DNA of 64,000 nt from Herbidospora cretacea. GTDB taxonomy: Bacteria; Actinomycetota; Actinomycetes; Streptosporangiales; Streptosporangiaceae. Numbering within the stretch: the first letter of the stretch is position 1; each line of letters opens with the position of its first letter. The notes under the pieces are model-generated. The model worked only from the letters and a program-made list of their open reading frames with translations. It did no database searches and was not told the origin of the DNA. Location: positions 1 through 64,000 of the forward strand of contig NZ_BBXG01000016.1 in NCBI RefSeq assembly GCF_001570605.1, given 5' to 3'. Position numbers and translations under genes: made by a program. This document shows positions 15,789-24,324 of this stretch, piece after piece.

Positions 15789-16091
15789 CTAGGGGATCCC
15801 GTACGGGAAGCGGTCGGGATTGGGCGGGGCGGGAGGATTGTCGATCATGATGAAGTCGGGGGCGTTGCTGATCTCCTCCTTGGTGCGGTCGACGAAGACC
15901 TTCCGCTGCGAGGCGTCGACCTGGGTGACCACGCTGGCGGGCAGCATGACCCGGTGCCCGAAGATCCAGGGCCCGGTGTCGATGACGAGGTAGCCCTCGC
16001 CGATCTCGTCGCTGACCGCGTCGACGGTTCCGATCCCGCCGTCGACGGCCTCGACGTGGTAGCCGATGAGGTTCACGGTGTAGTCGTCCAT
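15789..16091 (-). CDS. PRC-barrel domain protein
   Basis: A 100-residue protein with a PRC-barrel (LIGYHVEAVDGGIGTVDAVS, YLVIDTGPWIFGHRVMLPAS, VFVDRTKEEI). Such domains act in RNA metabolism and photosystem assembly; here the role is unknown. The ATG at 16091 follows AGGTGGAG; a GTG at 16100 is an alternative. It lies 9 bp after the oxidoreductase stop on the same strand, so it probably belongs to the SoxR-controlled transcript. Confidence 0.8.
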   Translation of the reverse strand: MDDYTVNLIGYHVEAVDGGIGTVDAVSDEIGEGYLVIDTGPWIFGHRVMLPASVVTQVDASQRKVFVDRTKEEISNAPDFIMIDNPPAPPNPDRFPYGIP

Positions 16092-16100
16092 CGGCTCCAC

Positions 16101-16991
16101 CTACCCGACAATCAGCACGACCTTCCCCCGTCCGTGGCCCGTTTCGATGTCGGCGTGGGCTTGGAATGCTTCCTCCAGCGGGTACGCCGCCCTCACGTTC
16201 ACCCGCAGCTCCCCGGCGGAGACCAGGTCGAGCAGTTCGGCGAGCCTGCCCCGGTTCCGGTCGCTCCCGATCCACAGGCAGCCGAGCTCCCTGGCCAGCT
16301 CCCAGTCGGCGATCGACCCGATGCGGGCGCGGTCGGCGACCAGCTCGACCGACGTGCGCAGGTTGCCCTTCCCGGCCGCGTCGAGCACCGAGTCGAACGG
16401 CCCCTGCTCCTTGAGCCGGTCGAGCTCCCCGTCGCCGTACTCGACCGGGGTGGCGCCGAGGTCCGCGAGGTAGTCCTGGTTGGCCGCGCTGCCCGTGCCG
16501 ACGACCCGGACGCCCTGCCGCACGGCGAGCTGCGTGATCATCGTCCCGACGCCCCCGGCCGCGCCGTGGACCAGCAGGGTCTCGCCCTCCCGCAGCCCGA
16601 GCCGCTCCAGGGCGGTGTGGGCCGTCTGCCCCGACGCCGACAGCGCCCCCGCCGCCGCCCAGTCGACCCCGCCCGGCTTCGGCACGACCTGGCTCTCCGG
16701 CACCGTCACGTACTCCGCGTAGCAGCGCATCGTCCGGAACCCGACGACCGCCTCACCGGTGGCCTCGGCGATCCCGGCGAACTCGTTCCCCGGCACGACC
16801 GGGAACTCCACCGGCGGCGCCCCCGGCGGCAGCCACCCCGACCGCACCGCCACGTCGGCGGGCTGCACCCCGGCGGCCCGCACCCGGACCAGCACCTCGC
16901 CCGGCCCCGGCACCGGCCGGGGCACCTCCACGATCCGAAGCCGGTCGGCCGCCCCGAACTCGGCGACCCCGGCCGCCCGCATCAACGTCAT
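16101..16991 (-). CDS. Zinc-independent quinone/NADPH oxidoreductase (MDR)
   Basis: A 296-residue medium-chain reductase of the quinone oxidoreductase group. It has PVVPGNEFAGIAEATGEAVVG, the NADPH-binding LLVHGAAGGVGTMITQLAVRQG, GADRL-like sequence ahead of the first strand, and the final YPLEEAFQAHADIETGHGRGKVVL. No structural zinc cysteines are present. It is divergent from soxR and has a SoxR box in its promoter, so induction by redox-active compounds is likely. The ATG at 16991 looks leaderless (TGGACT hexamer 6 bases upstream). Confidence 0.85.
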   Translation of the reverse strand: MTLMRAAGVAEFGAADRLRIVEVPRPVPGPGEVLVRVRAAGVQPADVAVRSGWLPPGAPPVEFPVVPGNEFAGIAEATGEAVVGFRTMRCYAEYVTVPESQVVPKPGGVDWAAAGALSASGQTAHTALERLGLREGETLLVHGAAGGVGTMITQLAVRQGVRVVGTGSAANQDYLADLGATPVEYGDGELDRLKEQGPFDSVLDAAGKGNLRTSVELVADRARIGSIADWELARELGCLWIGSDRNRGRLAELLDLVSAGELRVNVRAAYPLEEAFQAHADIETGHGRGKVVLIVG

Positions 16992-16997
16992 GAGTAG

Positions 16998-17028
16998 AGT
17001 CCACTTCATCAAGCGCACTTGACGTCAA
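16998..17028 (-). promoter_or_regulatory. Promoter with SoxR box
   Basis: On the minus strand TTGACG (17023-17028), a long 19-bp spacer and TGGACT (16998-17003) form a MerR-type promoter. The spacer holds TCAAG-N4-CTTGA (17009-17022), the core of known SoxR boxes. Activation of the oxidoreductase by SoxR is inferred from this layout. Confidence 0.65.
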
Positions 17029-17039
17029 GGCGGCCGACA

Positions 17040-17483
17040 TTGCTCGATCCCGACGCGGCCTGGCTGAAGCCGGGCCAGATCGCCGAACGCGCCGGAGTGG
17101 CCGTCTCGGCCCTCCACTACTACGAGAGCCTCGGCCTCATCCACAGCCGCCGCACAGCCGGCAACCGCCGCGAATACCGCCGCGACGTGCTGCGGGTCAT
17201 CGCGTTCATCCGGGTGGCCCAGCGGGTGGGCGTCTCCCTGGAGAGGATCAAGGAGGCCCTCGACCGGCTCCCGGCCGACGGCGTCCCGGGCAAGCGCGAC
17301 TGGGCCAGGATCTCCCGCGAATGGCACGACGACCTGACCCGGCGCATCGAGGAGCTGACCGCGCTGCGCGACGACTTCTCCAAGTGCATTGGCTGCGGCT
17401 GCCTGTCCCTCGTCTCGTGCCCCTACTCGAACCCGCGCGACGTGCTGGGGCAGAAAGGCCCAGGGCCGCACCGTTTCCCCTAG
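17040..17483 (+). CDS. soxR: Redox-sensing activator SoxR
   Basis: A MerR-family regulator of about 147 residues. The helix-turn-helix reads KPGQIAERAGVAVSALHYYESLGLI, then a dimerisation helix, and the [2Fe-2S] motif CIGCGCLSLVSC (C-x2-C-x-C-x5-C) near the C-terminus, diagnostic of SoxR. In actinomycetes SoxR senses redox-active metabolites rather than driving soxS. There is no ATG; TTG at 17040 with AAGGCGG before it is preferred, since an earlier TTG at 17019 lies inside the SoxR box. Confidence 0.9.
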   Translation: MLDPDAAWLKPGQIAERAGVAVSALHYYESLGLIHSRRTAGNRREYRRDVLRVIAFIRVAQRVGVSLERIKEALDRLPADGVPGKRDWARISREWHDDLTRRIEELTALRDDFSKCIGCGCLSLVSCPYSNPRDVLGQKGPGPHRFP

Positions 17484-17527
17484 ACAGGGGATATGGTCGG
17501 GCGAGCCGACAGAATCGAGGAGATCAC

Positions 17528-17950
17528 GTGGGGCTGACCGGTGTCGGATACGAGGGAACCGACCTGGAGACGTTCGTCCGGTGCCTGCGCGATGCCGGGG
17601 TCGACATCATCGTCGACGTCCGGCTGAACCCCATCTCTCGGAAACGCGGCTTCAGCAAAAACGCCCTCGCGGCGGGGTTGGCCGAAGCTGGAATCGGCTA
17701 TCGGCACATGCGCGCCCTGGGTAATCCGAAATGGAATCGTCCCGGCTTCTCGGGCTCGCCTGAAGAGCTCGGCCAGGCCCGCGACCTCTACGCCGGTGAG
17801 ATCCGCTCGGAGGAGGCCCGCCGATGCCTCGACGAGATCGCACGGCTGGCCCATGAATCCTCGGTCGCCCTCCTGTGCTTCGAGTCCGATGAACGGCGGT
17901 GTCACCGCGACGTCGTTTTGGGCATGGTGGGTTATGCCCTCCTGGGATAG
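17528..17950 (+). CDS. DUF488 family protein
   Basis: A 140-residue DUF488 protein: LTGVGYEGTDLETFVRCLRDAGVDIIVDVRLNPIS at the N-terminus, YRHMRALGNP in the middle and the conserved CFESDERRCHRDVV near the end. GAGGAGATCAC precedes the GTG start. The biochemical role of DUF488 is not established; members occur in genomic islands. Its 3' end overlaps the convergent unknown gene by 19 bp. Confidence 0.85.
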   Translation: MGLTGVGYEGTDLETFVRCLRDAGVDIIVDVRLNPISRKRGFSKNALAAGLAEAGIGYRHMRALGNPKWNRPGFSGSPEELGQARDLYAGEIRSEEARRCLDEIARLAHESSVALLCFESDERRCHRDVVLGMVGYALLG

Positions 17951-18777
17951 ACCACGCCGAGCACGATGAAGCTCTGCGGGTGAGCCTGCTGGTTGCCGAC
18001 GTAGAAGATCGTGTCCCGGTCTGGGGCGCACATGAGCGTCAGGAACTTCTCCTCGATCGCCTGTCGCACTCCCGCGTCGTCCCGGTCCCAGACGGTCCGT
18101 TGCAGCGAGACCAGTTCCCAGTCGAAGACGCCCTGCCGATGGGTGTTGCAGCGGCGTGACCCGCACCGATAGCGATACCAGGCCTTGAATCGCGGCGCCT
18201 CCAGCGCTGTTCGCGGTCCCTGGTAGAGGAGATCCTCCTGCTGCGTGTAGAGGTCGATCTTCCTCTGTTCTTCGGATGACCAGCCCGGGTGGGGCTCGAT
18301 GTCCAGAGCGAGGATCTCCGACGGCCGGATGGCGGCCAGGGATCGGGCCGAGGCGCGTTCCCTGACTCCGGCGAGGATGTCGCACATCGAGTCCTCGACG
18401 TAGTCGTCGATGAACGGCATGCGCTTGTCCCAGGTGGACAGGTGACTTTCGACGCGGATGCGATCCGCGCGTGGCCGCCAACTCTCGGCTCGTGGGTCGC
18501 GTGCGTTGGGCGTGGCCTCGACAGTCACGATGTTGTATTTCTTGAACTTGCTCTCGCTGCCTAGTTCGCGGAAGTTGATGGGATAAAGGCGAATCCATCC
18601 GGGGCTGTTGAGGTCGAGGTTCAGTCCTGCGACACAGACCGTTTCGCCATAGGTGGTCGAGGGGTTTGGTGCTGCCTTGACCGTAATCAACATTCGTAGT
18701 GGCCTAAAGCCTGATTCGCGAGGCTTTTGCTGGGGCGTTCCGAAATCTGGGCCGAAAAGCGAAGATGCGCCAGTCAT
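17932..18777 (-). CDS. Uncharacterised protein with Cys/His cluster
   Basis: A 281-residue protein I do not recognise. It has an N-terminal beta-rich part (MLITVKAAPNPSTTYGETVC, then GWIRLYPINFREL), a charged middle and a possible zinc site YRCGSRRCNTHRQGVFDWEL, followed by DTIFYVGNQQAHPQSFIVLG. The ATG at 18777 has AAGGA before it; Met at 18693 is where the conserved-looking part begins. Base composition of its 5' part falls to about 55% GC, well below its surroundings, which hints at acquisition by transfer. The tail-to-tail overlap with DUF488 suggests the two moved together. Confidence 0.6.
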   Translation of the reverse strand: MTGASSLFGPDFGTPQQKPRESGFRPLRMLITVKAAPNPSTTYGETVCVAGLNLDLNSPGWIRLYPINFRELGSESKFKKYNIVTVEATPNARDPRAESWRPRADRIRVESHLSTWDKRMPFIDDYVEDSMCDILAGVRERASARSLAAIRPSEILALDIEPHPGWSSEEQRKIDLYTQQEDLLYQGPRTALEAPRFKAWYRYRCGSRRCNTHRQGVFDWELVSLQRTVWDRDDAGVRQAIEEKFLTLMCAPDRDTIFYVGNQQAHPQSFIVLGVVYPRRA

Positions 18778-18876
18778 CTCATCCTTGAGGGCTTGATTTG
18801 GTTAAGGGTAGATCAGCGGCCCTATAACCACCAGACGAATTGGCGATGATGCATTCGGAGGGGAAGGGAGCCTCGC

Positions 18877-20100
18877 GTGTCGCATGGTCTGCCGGTGCTC
18901 GGTGACGACTATCTGCGGGATCCGCACGGCGTCTACCGGGCGCTCCGCGACGAGGGCCCGGCCGTCGAGGTCGTGATGCCCAACGGGATCCGCATGTGGC
19001 TGATCACCCGCTACGACGACGCCCGGGAGGCCCTCGCCGATCCCCGGCTGCGCAAGGACGCGGCGGCCCTCCGCGACGCCCTGCAGCGCGCAGCCACCAC
19101 GCCCGACGCGCGGGTCCAGCCGGCCGAGCTCGCCTCCCACATGCTCAACAGCGACCCGCCCGACCACACGCGGCTGCGGCGGCTGGTCAGCAAGGCGTTC
19201 ACGCCCAGGGCGATCGAGCGGCTCAGGCCCCGGATCGAGGAGATCACCGCCGGCCTGCTCGACCGGATGGACGGCGACGTCGACCTCATCGAGACCTTCG
19301 CCTACCCGCTGCCCATGACGGTCATCTGCGAGCTCCTCGGGGTGCCCGAACGCGATCGGGACGGCCTGCGGGGGCTCATGAAGGAGGCGATGACGCGCCC
19401 GTTCCGTACCGGCGACGACCCCAAGGAGCGGGACCGCCGCATCGCGCGCGTGGTCGAGCGGTTCGTGGCGCTCGTCGACGAGAAGCGCAGGCACCCGGCC
19501 GACGACATCCTGACCGCGCTGGTGCAGGCCCGCGACCAGGAGGACAGACTCGACGACGTCGAGCTCATCTCGACCTGCTTCCTGCTGTTCCTGGCCGGGC
19601 ACGAGACCACGGTCAACCTCATCGGCAACGCCACCCTGGCCCTGCTGACCCACCCCGGCCAGCGCGCCGAGCTGATCGAGAACCCCGACGTGATCGAGAA
19701 CGCCGTCGAGGAGTTCCTCCGGTACGACGGCCCGCTCAACTTCGCGCCCCAGCGGGTGACCGGGGAGGACGTCACGATCGGAGGCGTGACCATCCCGGCG
19801 GGCGAACTGGTCGCCGTCGCCCTCTCCTCAGCCGACCGTGACCCCGCGACGTTCCGGGAGCCCGACCGGCTCGACCTCAACCGCGCCGAGTCGCCCCACC
19901 TGGCGTTCGGGCACGGGATCCACTACTGCCTCGGGGCGCCGCTGGCCCGGCTGGAGGCGCGGATCGCGCTCGGACGGCTGTTCGAGCGGTTCCCGGAGAT
20001 GGATCTCGGCGCCCCGGCCGACGAGCTCGAATGGCGGCCGCTGCCCCTGCTGCACGCCCTCGACCGCCTACCGGTGCGCCTCCGGCCAGACGCAGGGTGA
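18877..20100 (+). CDS. Cytochrome P450
   Basis: A 407-residue soluble class I P450 with the I-helix AGHETT (240-245), the ExxR pair in EEFLR (Glu279, Arg282) and the heme loop FGHGIHYCLG with Cys351 as heme ligand. It is most like the CYP105/107 type of actinomycetes. No ferredoxin gene is adjacent and the substrate is unknown. GTG start with GGGAG six bases upstream. The 3' end overlaps the convergent lipoprotein gene by 33 bp. Confidence 0.93.
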   Translation: MSHGLPVLGDDYLRDPHGVYRALRDEGPAVEVVMPNGIRMWLITRYDDAREALADPRLRKDAAALRDALQRAATTPDARVQPAELASHMLNSDPPDHTRLRRLVSKAFTPRAIERLRPRIEEITAGLLDRMDGDVDLIETFAYPLPMTVICELLGVPERDRDGLRGLMKEAMTRPFRTGDDPKERDRRIARVVERFVALVDEKRRHPADDILTALVQARDQEDRLDDVELISTCFLLFLAGHETTVNLIGNATLALLTHPGQRAELIENPDVIENAVEEFLRYDGPLNFAPQRVTGEDVTIGGVTIPAGELVAVALSSADRDPATFREPDRLDLNRAESPHLAFGHGIHYCLGAPLARLEARIALGRLFERFPEMDLGAPADELEWRPLPLLHALDRLPVRLRPDAG

Positions 20101-20532
20101 GGTCGCGGCCAGGTAGATGTGGTCGCCGGAGGCCCAGGTCAGGGCGAGGATGAACTTGTCGGGCTCGGTGACGCCGCTCAGGTCGGGGTTGTCGGGCTGG
20201 CCGTTCTTGGCGATGACCTGGAAACCCTGCTCCTTCCAGTGTTCGGCGACCTGACGCGAGACCACCATGTGCTGGGCCCTGCCGACGCCGCGCAGCCAGT
20301 AGGAGCGGCCGACCACGATCTTCTGCAGCGACTCGCTCTTGTCGAGGCAGGCCGTCGGGGTCACCGACACCGGGATGAGTTCGAGCTGGGGCTGGGGCGT
20401 CAGCGCCGCCGCCGTGTCGCGGACCAGTCTCTCCACCCGTTCGGTCGCGCGTGACTGGGTCAGTTCGCCGTCGTCGGACATGCCACATCCCGTGAGTGTG
20501 AGAAGGAACACCAGCACGTACCCGATCTTCAC
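20068..20532 (-). CDS. Lipoprotein, unknown
   Basis: A 154-residue lipoprotein: VKIGYVLVFLLTLTGC is a short signal peptide with lipobox LTGC (Cys16). The mature part has QLELIPVSVTPTACLD and a C-terminal ASGDHIYLAATSPCV; two cysteines may pair. The GTG start overlaps the stop of the DUF1023 gene, so both are one transcript. I do not recognise the family. Confidence 0.75.
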   Translation of the reverse strand: MKIGYVLVFLLTLTGCGMSDDGELTQSRATERVERLVRDTAAALTPQPQLELIPVSVTPTACLDKSESLQKIVVGRSYWLRGVGRAQHMVVSRQVAEHWKEQGFQVIAKNGQPDNPDLSGVTEPDKFILALTWASGDHIYLAATSPCVWPEAHR

Positions 20533-21956
20533 CGCGGTCCCGATCCGTTGACGATGGTGGCCACGTCGCGCAGGGCGGCGGACTCCGGCCGCCAGTCGCC
20601 GTCGCCGTGGTCGATGATGATCACGTCGTCGGCCAGCCCGGCCCCGCCCGCCAGCGCCCGGTGGACGGTCAGCGCCCCGTCGCCGTGGCCGATCAGCACG
20701 TTCCTGGCGCTTCTGGACGGGGTGTGCGCGGCCCGCAGCCCCAGGCAGAACGCGGTCAGGGCCTGGCCGCCCAGGTCGGCGTTGCGGTCGGGGGAGAAGG
20801 CGCCGAAGTCGACCAGGGGCGCGTCGTAGCCGTCCCAGGTGACGCACGAGACCCGGGTGCCCGCCATGGTCGAGGCCTGCCGCCACAGCAGCTGGGCCCG
20901 GGTGATGCTGGCCATGGCGCCCGACAGGCCGGTGTTCAGGCCGTGGACGAGGATCACGGTGGTCTGCGCCGTGTCGGGGTCGCCCCACGAGACGGTCAGC
21001 CGGCCCTGGCCCGCGACGTCGAAGCCGAGCAGCATCGGGTCGGGGTAGCCGGGCACCGGCGTCATCGCCGACCGGATCGTCTCCAGACGCTTGAGCTGGA
21101 CGTTCACCCGGTCCCAGCTCCGTGGCAGGTCGCGGTCGGACTGCCACATCACCGAGGCGCCGAGCCGGTGGAGGTCGTGGGTCAGCAGGCCGGTCTCGAC
21201 CTGGAGGAACTCGCGGTTGGCGGAGTCGCGGACCGCCCCGGGCAGGCCGTGGAGGCCGCCGAAGCCGGGCAGGCCTAGCGAGGTCATCCGGGTCTTCGGG
21301 GGCTGCATGGTCCACCAGGCGCTCACCCGGCCGCCGAGGCCGGGGTCGGCGCAGCGGTGCTGGAGGCCCAGCAGGCTGTGGACGGCGGCCGGGTCGCCGG
21401 CCGAGACCCGGGCGAGCAGGGGGCCGGCGCCCGCCTCGTCGCCCGCGTGGTCGCCGAACATCCAGTAGGCGGCCAGCGCGGCGGGCAGGATCCTGCCCGG
21501 CGGGAGCCGGACGAGCCGGTCGCGGAGGCGGCCGGCCTGTTCGCCGGACCACAGACCGATGTCGGCGATGACGCGCGCCGGGCGGTCGGACTTCCCGGCC
21601 ACCGACAGCTCCTCGCGCAGGAATCCGGCGATCTCCAGCAGGTTCCGCGCGGCGGCGCACAATTCCCCGGCGAGGGTCGGCAGCACGTCGCGGGAGAAAC
21701 CCGCGAACGTGCCCCTCGGCCGGGGGGTGGGGGGAATATCGGTGGCTAATTCCGGCGTACCGGAGAAAAGGGAAATGGATTCGGAGAGGGCCATCCGGAG
21801 CGTGGCGCGCTGCCCGGTCAGCAGTTCGGCGAACGCCGAGGCGCCACCGCCGGTCCAGGCGATGGCGTGCACCAGGCGCGCCGCCTGATCGAGTGCCGTG
21901 TGGTGCTCGACGGCGATGGCGGTGACCCGTTCGAGGGAGGCAGTCTGGTCCACCAT
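20529..21956 (-). CDS. DUF1023 alpha/beta-hydrolase-like, nucleophile missing
   Basis: A 475-residue protein. The N-terminal third is helical, as in WXG100-like extensions of this family, then AWWTMQPPKTR, LHGLPGAVRDSANREFLQ and TVILVHGLNTGLSG mark DUF1023 (PF06259). The nucleophile elbow, normally GHSYGS, reads GHGDGAL (423-429), so the catalytic Ser is replaced by Gly425. The following DVIIIDHGDG segment is unusual. Probably a non-catalytic member. The start at 21956 lacks a good ribosome site. It is translationally coupled to the lipoprotein gene. Confidence 0.75.
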   Translation of the reverse strand: MVDQTASLERVTAIAVEHHTALDQAARLVHAIAWTGGGASAFAELLTGQRATLRMALSESISLFSGTPELATDIPPTPRPRGTFAGFSRDVLPTLAGELCAAARNLLEIAGFLREELSVAGKSDRPARVIADIGLWSGEQAGRLRDRLVRLPPGRILPAALAAYWMFGDHAGDEAGAGPLLARVSAGDPAAVHSLLGLQHRCADPGLGGRVSAWWTMQPPKTRMTSLGLPGFGGLHGLPGAVRDSANREFLQVETGLLTHDLHRLGASVMWQSDRDLPRSWDRVNVQLKRLETIRSAMTPVPGYPDPMLLGFDVAGQGRLTVSWGDPDTAQTTVILVHGLNTGLSGAMASITRAQLLWRQASTMAGTRVSCVTWDGYDAPLVDFGAFSPDRNADLGGQALTAFCLGLRAAHTPSRSARNVLIGHGDGALTVHRALAGGAGLADDVIIIDHGDGDWRPESAALRDVATIVNGSGPR

Positions 21957-22105
21957 GACCGGGACAGGATCGCAGTCCGGTTTGCTCCAGGTCAGGCGCT
22001 TGCCGCTTCACCCACATTCATCCGAATAGGCCGTCTATTGGCGGATGAATGGCGCGTCGGGCCCCTTTTCCGTGGCAATTGTCGGCATTTTCGGAGACGT
22101 CGCCG

Positions 22106-22576
22106 CTACGTCATGGTCGACAGCGGCGTGATCGCGGTGGTCGCCGAGTGCTGGAAGACGACCAGCGTCCGGAAGCTGACCACCTCCTTGCGCTTGGCCA
22201 GGTGGTCGATGAGGAAGCCGTGCAGGCGCTCGTTGTCCTGGACGGCCACCCGGATCAGGAAGTCGTCGCCGCCCGCCACGACCAGCACCTCCAGCACCTC
22301 GGGCCGGGGCACGGCCCAGTCGCGGAAGCTGTCGATGACGGTCCGGCTCGACGGCCTGACCTGCGCCGCCACGATCGCCTGCACGCTCCGGCCGATCTTC
22401 GACAGGTCGAGCCGGGCGTGGTAGCCGGTGATGACGCCGCGCTCGTGCAGGCCGCGGACCCGCTCCAGGCAGGTCGAGGGGGCGATGCCGACCCTCCGGG
22501 CCAGTTCCCGGTTCGACTGCCGTGCGTCGAGCTGCAATTGGGCGATGATCGCCGAATCCGTGTCGTCCAAATCCAT
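22106..22576 (-). CDS. Lrp/AsnC family regulator
   Basis: A 156-residue regulator with the N-terminal helix-turn-helix (DDTDSAIIAQLQLDARQSNRELARRVGIAPSTCLERVR in pieces) and the C-terminal RAM domain (VLEVLVVAGGDDFLIRVAV), which binds amino acids. The ATG at 22576 gives the usual MDLDDTD start. It is divergent from the DUF2000 gene at 22681, its likely target. Confidence 0.9.
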   Translation of the reverse strand: MDLDDTDSAIIAQLQLDARQSNRELARRVGIAPSTCLERVRGLHERGVITGYHARLDLSKIGRSVQAIVAAQVRPSSRTVIDSFRDWAVPRPEVLEVLVVAGGDDFLIRVAVQDNERLHGFLIDHLAKRKEVVSFRTLVVFQHSATTAITPLSTMT

Positions 22577-22680
22577 GAATTGGACCCTAGCGCCGACCAT
22601 GCGTTCGGTTGGCGGCCATAAGGCCCAGATGAATGTCTAGAGTCGTCGGCGTTGACCACCCGATTGAACGGAGTTCACCG

Positions 22681-23082
22681 ATGGAGACCAAACTTGTCAT
22701 GGTGCTCCGCGACGACCTGCCGGCGGGCCTGGCCGTGAACGCCGCCGCCGTGCTGGCCCTCAGCCTCGGCGACGCGCTGACCGCATGGCTCGGCTCCGAC
22801 GGCAAGGACGCCGACGGCAACGTCCACCCCGGCCTCAACACCCACCCCGTGCCGGTCCTGACCGCCTCGGGCGACACGCTGCGCGAGCTGCACGACGCCG
22901 TGCCGGAGGAGGTGCGGGTGGTCGGCTTCACCGAGGTCGCCCGCCGGGCCCGCGAGTACGGCGAGTACCTGCGGATCCTGGCGGAGACCCCGGCGGCCGA
23001 GATCGACTACGTGGGCCTGGTCGTCTTCGGGCCGAAGGCGCCGGTCACGAAGCTGACCCGGCGCCTGGCCCTGATGCGTTAG
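22681..23082 (+). CDS. DUF2000 family protein
   Basis: A 133-residue protein of the DUF2000 family (peptidyl-tRNA hydrolase II-like fold): KLVMVLRDDLPAGLAVNAAAVLALSLG and VVGFTEVARRAREYGEYL. Its function is unknown. GGAG lies 8 bases before the ATG. The divergent Lrp regulator suggests amino-acid-linked control. It overlaps the convergent lyase gene by 4 bp. Confidence 0.82.
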   Translation: METKLVMVLRDDLPAGLAVNAAAVLALSLGDALTAWLGSDGKDADGNVHPGLNTHPVPVLTASGDTLRELHDAVPEEVRVVGFTEVARRAREYGEYLRILAETPAAEIDYVGLVVFGPKAPVTKLTRRLALMR

Positions 23083-24236
23083 TTCGGGTTCCGCGCGTGG
23101 GTCAGCGTCTCCCACGCCACGAACAGATAGTTCGTGCCGGCCGGGCGCTGGCGTTCGGTGAGCGTCTGGGTGTTGGTCATCGCGATGCCCAGGCGGGTGT
23201 TCAGGGCGTTGAAGCCCACCTCGGTCACCGGGCCGAGGCCCAGGTTCAGCGAGCCGCCGCACAGCCACGAGGGCACGGCGGTGCCGAGCTGGTACTTCGC
23301 GTGGAAGCCCAGGGCGTGCCGGAGCCGGTCGGTGAGCTCGGGATAGAGGTCCTGGCCCTGGATGCGGCTGGTCTCGGCCACGTGGGAGATGGCGCTGATG
23401 CCGTAGCCGGTGTGGGTGAAGTCGCGGCAGGTCTCCTGGCTGAGGCCGTCGACGAAGGTCGTCTCGCCGTGCCAGAAGCTGACCAGCTCGCTGTAGGTGT
23501 CGACGCTGCCCACCGGCGGGTACTTGGGCTGGGGGCCGTCGGCGGTGACGTACAGGAAGGCCGCCGCGCGGGCCCGGAAGCGGGTGACGGCGCGGTCGTA
23601 GACGGCCCTGTCCTCCAGGAAGACGGCGATGCCGATGGCCGCCTCCATCATCGACAGCTCCCAGTTGCCGTTGCTGGACGACCCGTTGACGACCTCGGGC
23701 AGGTAGACGTCGCGCAGCATGGTGGCGAACCGCTGCACGTTCGGCCAGCCGCCGGTGTAGGTGTACCTGATGATCTCCGCGGCCCTCGGCCACGTGGAGG
23801 CGGCCCAGGCCGACTGGAGCGGCGCGTTGCTGTTGGTGTGGTCGCGCAGCACGGCCGACCAGGCGTCCATGATCGAGATCGCCTTGGTCGCGTAGCGCGC
23901 GTCACCGGTGATGTACCAGCGCAGGGCCAGCGTGTACGCGGCCAGCGCGTCCTGCCGCTCGTCGGTGCAGCCGATGTTCGGGTTGGAGTAGGACCCGCAC
24001 TCGACCACCGCGCGCGGCGTCGGGTTGCGTGTCAGCGAGGCGAACGGCGAGGCCGCCATCTGGTCGAACGCGGCCTTCCACGGCTGCGCGCCCGCCTGGA
24101 CCCGGCCTTTGACGAAGTCGAGCTGGGCCCGGCTGACCATGACCCCCGGGTGGGCGAACACGGCCGGGGCGGCCTGGGCGGGGGTGGCGATGAGGGCGGA
24201 CAGGAGCACGAGAAGTGCGCATAACGAGCGGGCCAT
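23079..24236 (-). CDS. Secreted alginate-lyase-family polysaccharide lyase
   Basis: A 385-residue secreted protein: signal peptide MARSLCALLVLLSALIATPAQA, then an alpha/alpha barrel with FAHPGVMVSRAQLDFVKGRV, NGNWELSMMEAAIGIAVF and CRDFTHTGYGISAISHVAE, the layout of PF05426 alginate lyases (PL5/PL38 type). Substrate (alginate, glucuronan or another uronan) is not decided by sequence alone. Two palindromic operator candidates lie upstream. No transport or monomer-use genes are adjacent. Confidence 0.82.
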   Translation of the reverse strand: MARSLCALLVLLSALIATPAQAAPAVFAHPGVMVSRAQLDFVKGRVQAGAQPWKAAFDQMAASPFASLTRNPTPRAVVECGSYSNPNIGCTDERQDALAAYTLALRWYITGDARYATKAISIMDAWSAVLRDHTNSNAPLQSAWAASTWPRAAEIIRYTYTGGWPNVQRFATMLRDVYLPEVVNGSSSNGNWELSMMEAAIGIAVFLEDRAVYDRAVTRFRARAAAFLYVTADGPQPKYPPVGSVDTYSELVSFWHGETTFVDGLSQETCRDFTHTGYGISAISHVAETSRIQGQDLYPELTDRLRHALGFHAKYQLGTAVPSWLCGGSLNLGLGPVTEVGFNALNTRLGIAMTNTQTLTERQRPAGTNYLFVAWETLTHARNPN

Positions 24237-24271
24237 CGGCGGACTCCGGACAGGGGAGGGACGGGTGGGAC

Positions 24272-24289
24272 GAGCGCTCTTGAGCGCTC
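24272..24289. promoter_or_regulatory. Twin GAGCGCTC palindromes
   Basis: GAGCGCTC occurs twice with TT between (24272-24279 and 24282-24289), 36-53 bp upstream of the lyase start. The second extends to TGAGCGCTCA. The core is the same as in the CebR box at 4579, so a LacI-family operator is likely. Confidence 0.5.
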
Positions 24290-24324
24290 ATGAAACACAC
24301 CTCTGACATGCCGGGTCAAGATGG

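Noticed and set aside
14083-16275. 730-codon minus-strand frame across four genes
   Set aside because: Only its last 168 codons match a family (DUF6328); the rest is the shadow of the DUF1360, nucleotidyltransferase and PRC-barrel genes.
17019-17039. Earlier TTG start for soxR
   Set aside because: It lies inside the SoxR box and lacks a ribosome site; TTG 17040 has AAGGCGG before it.
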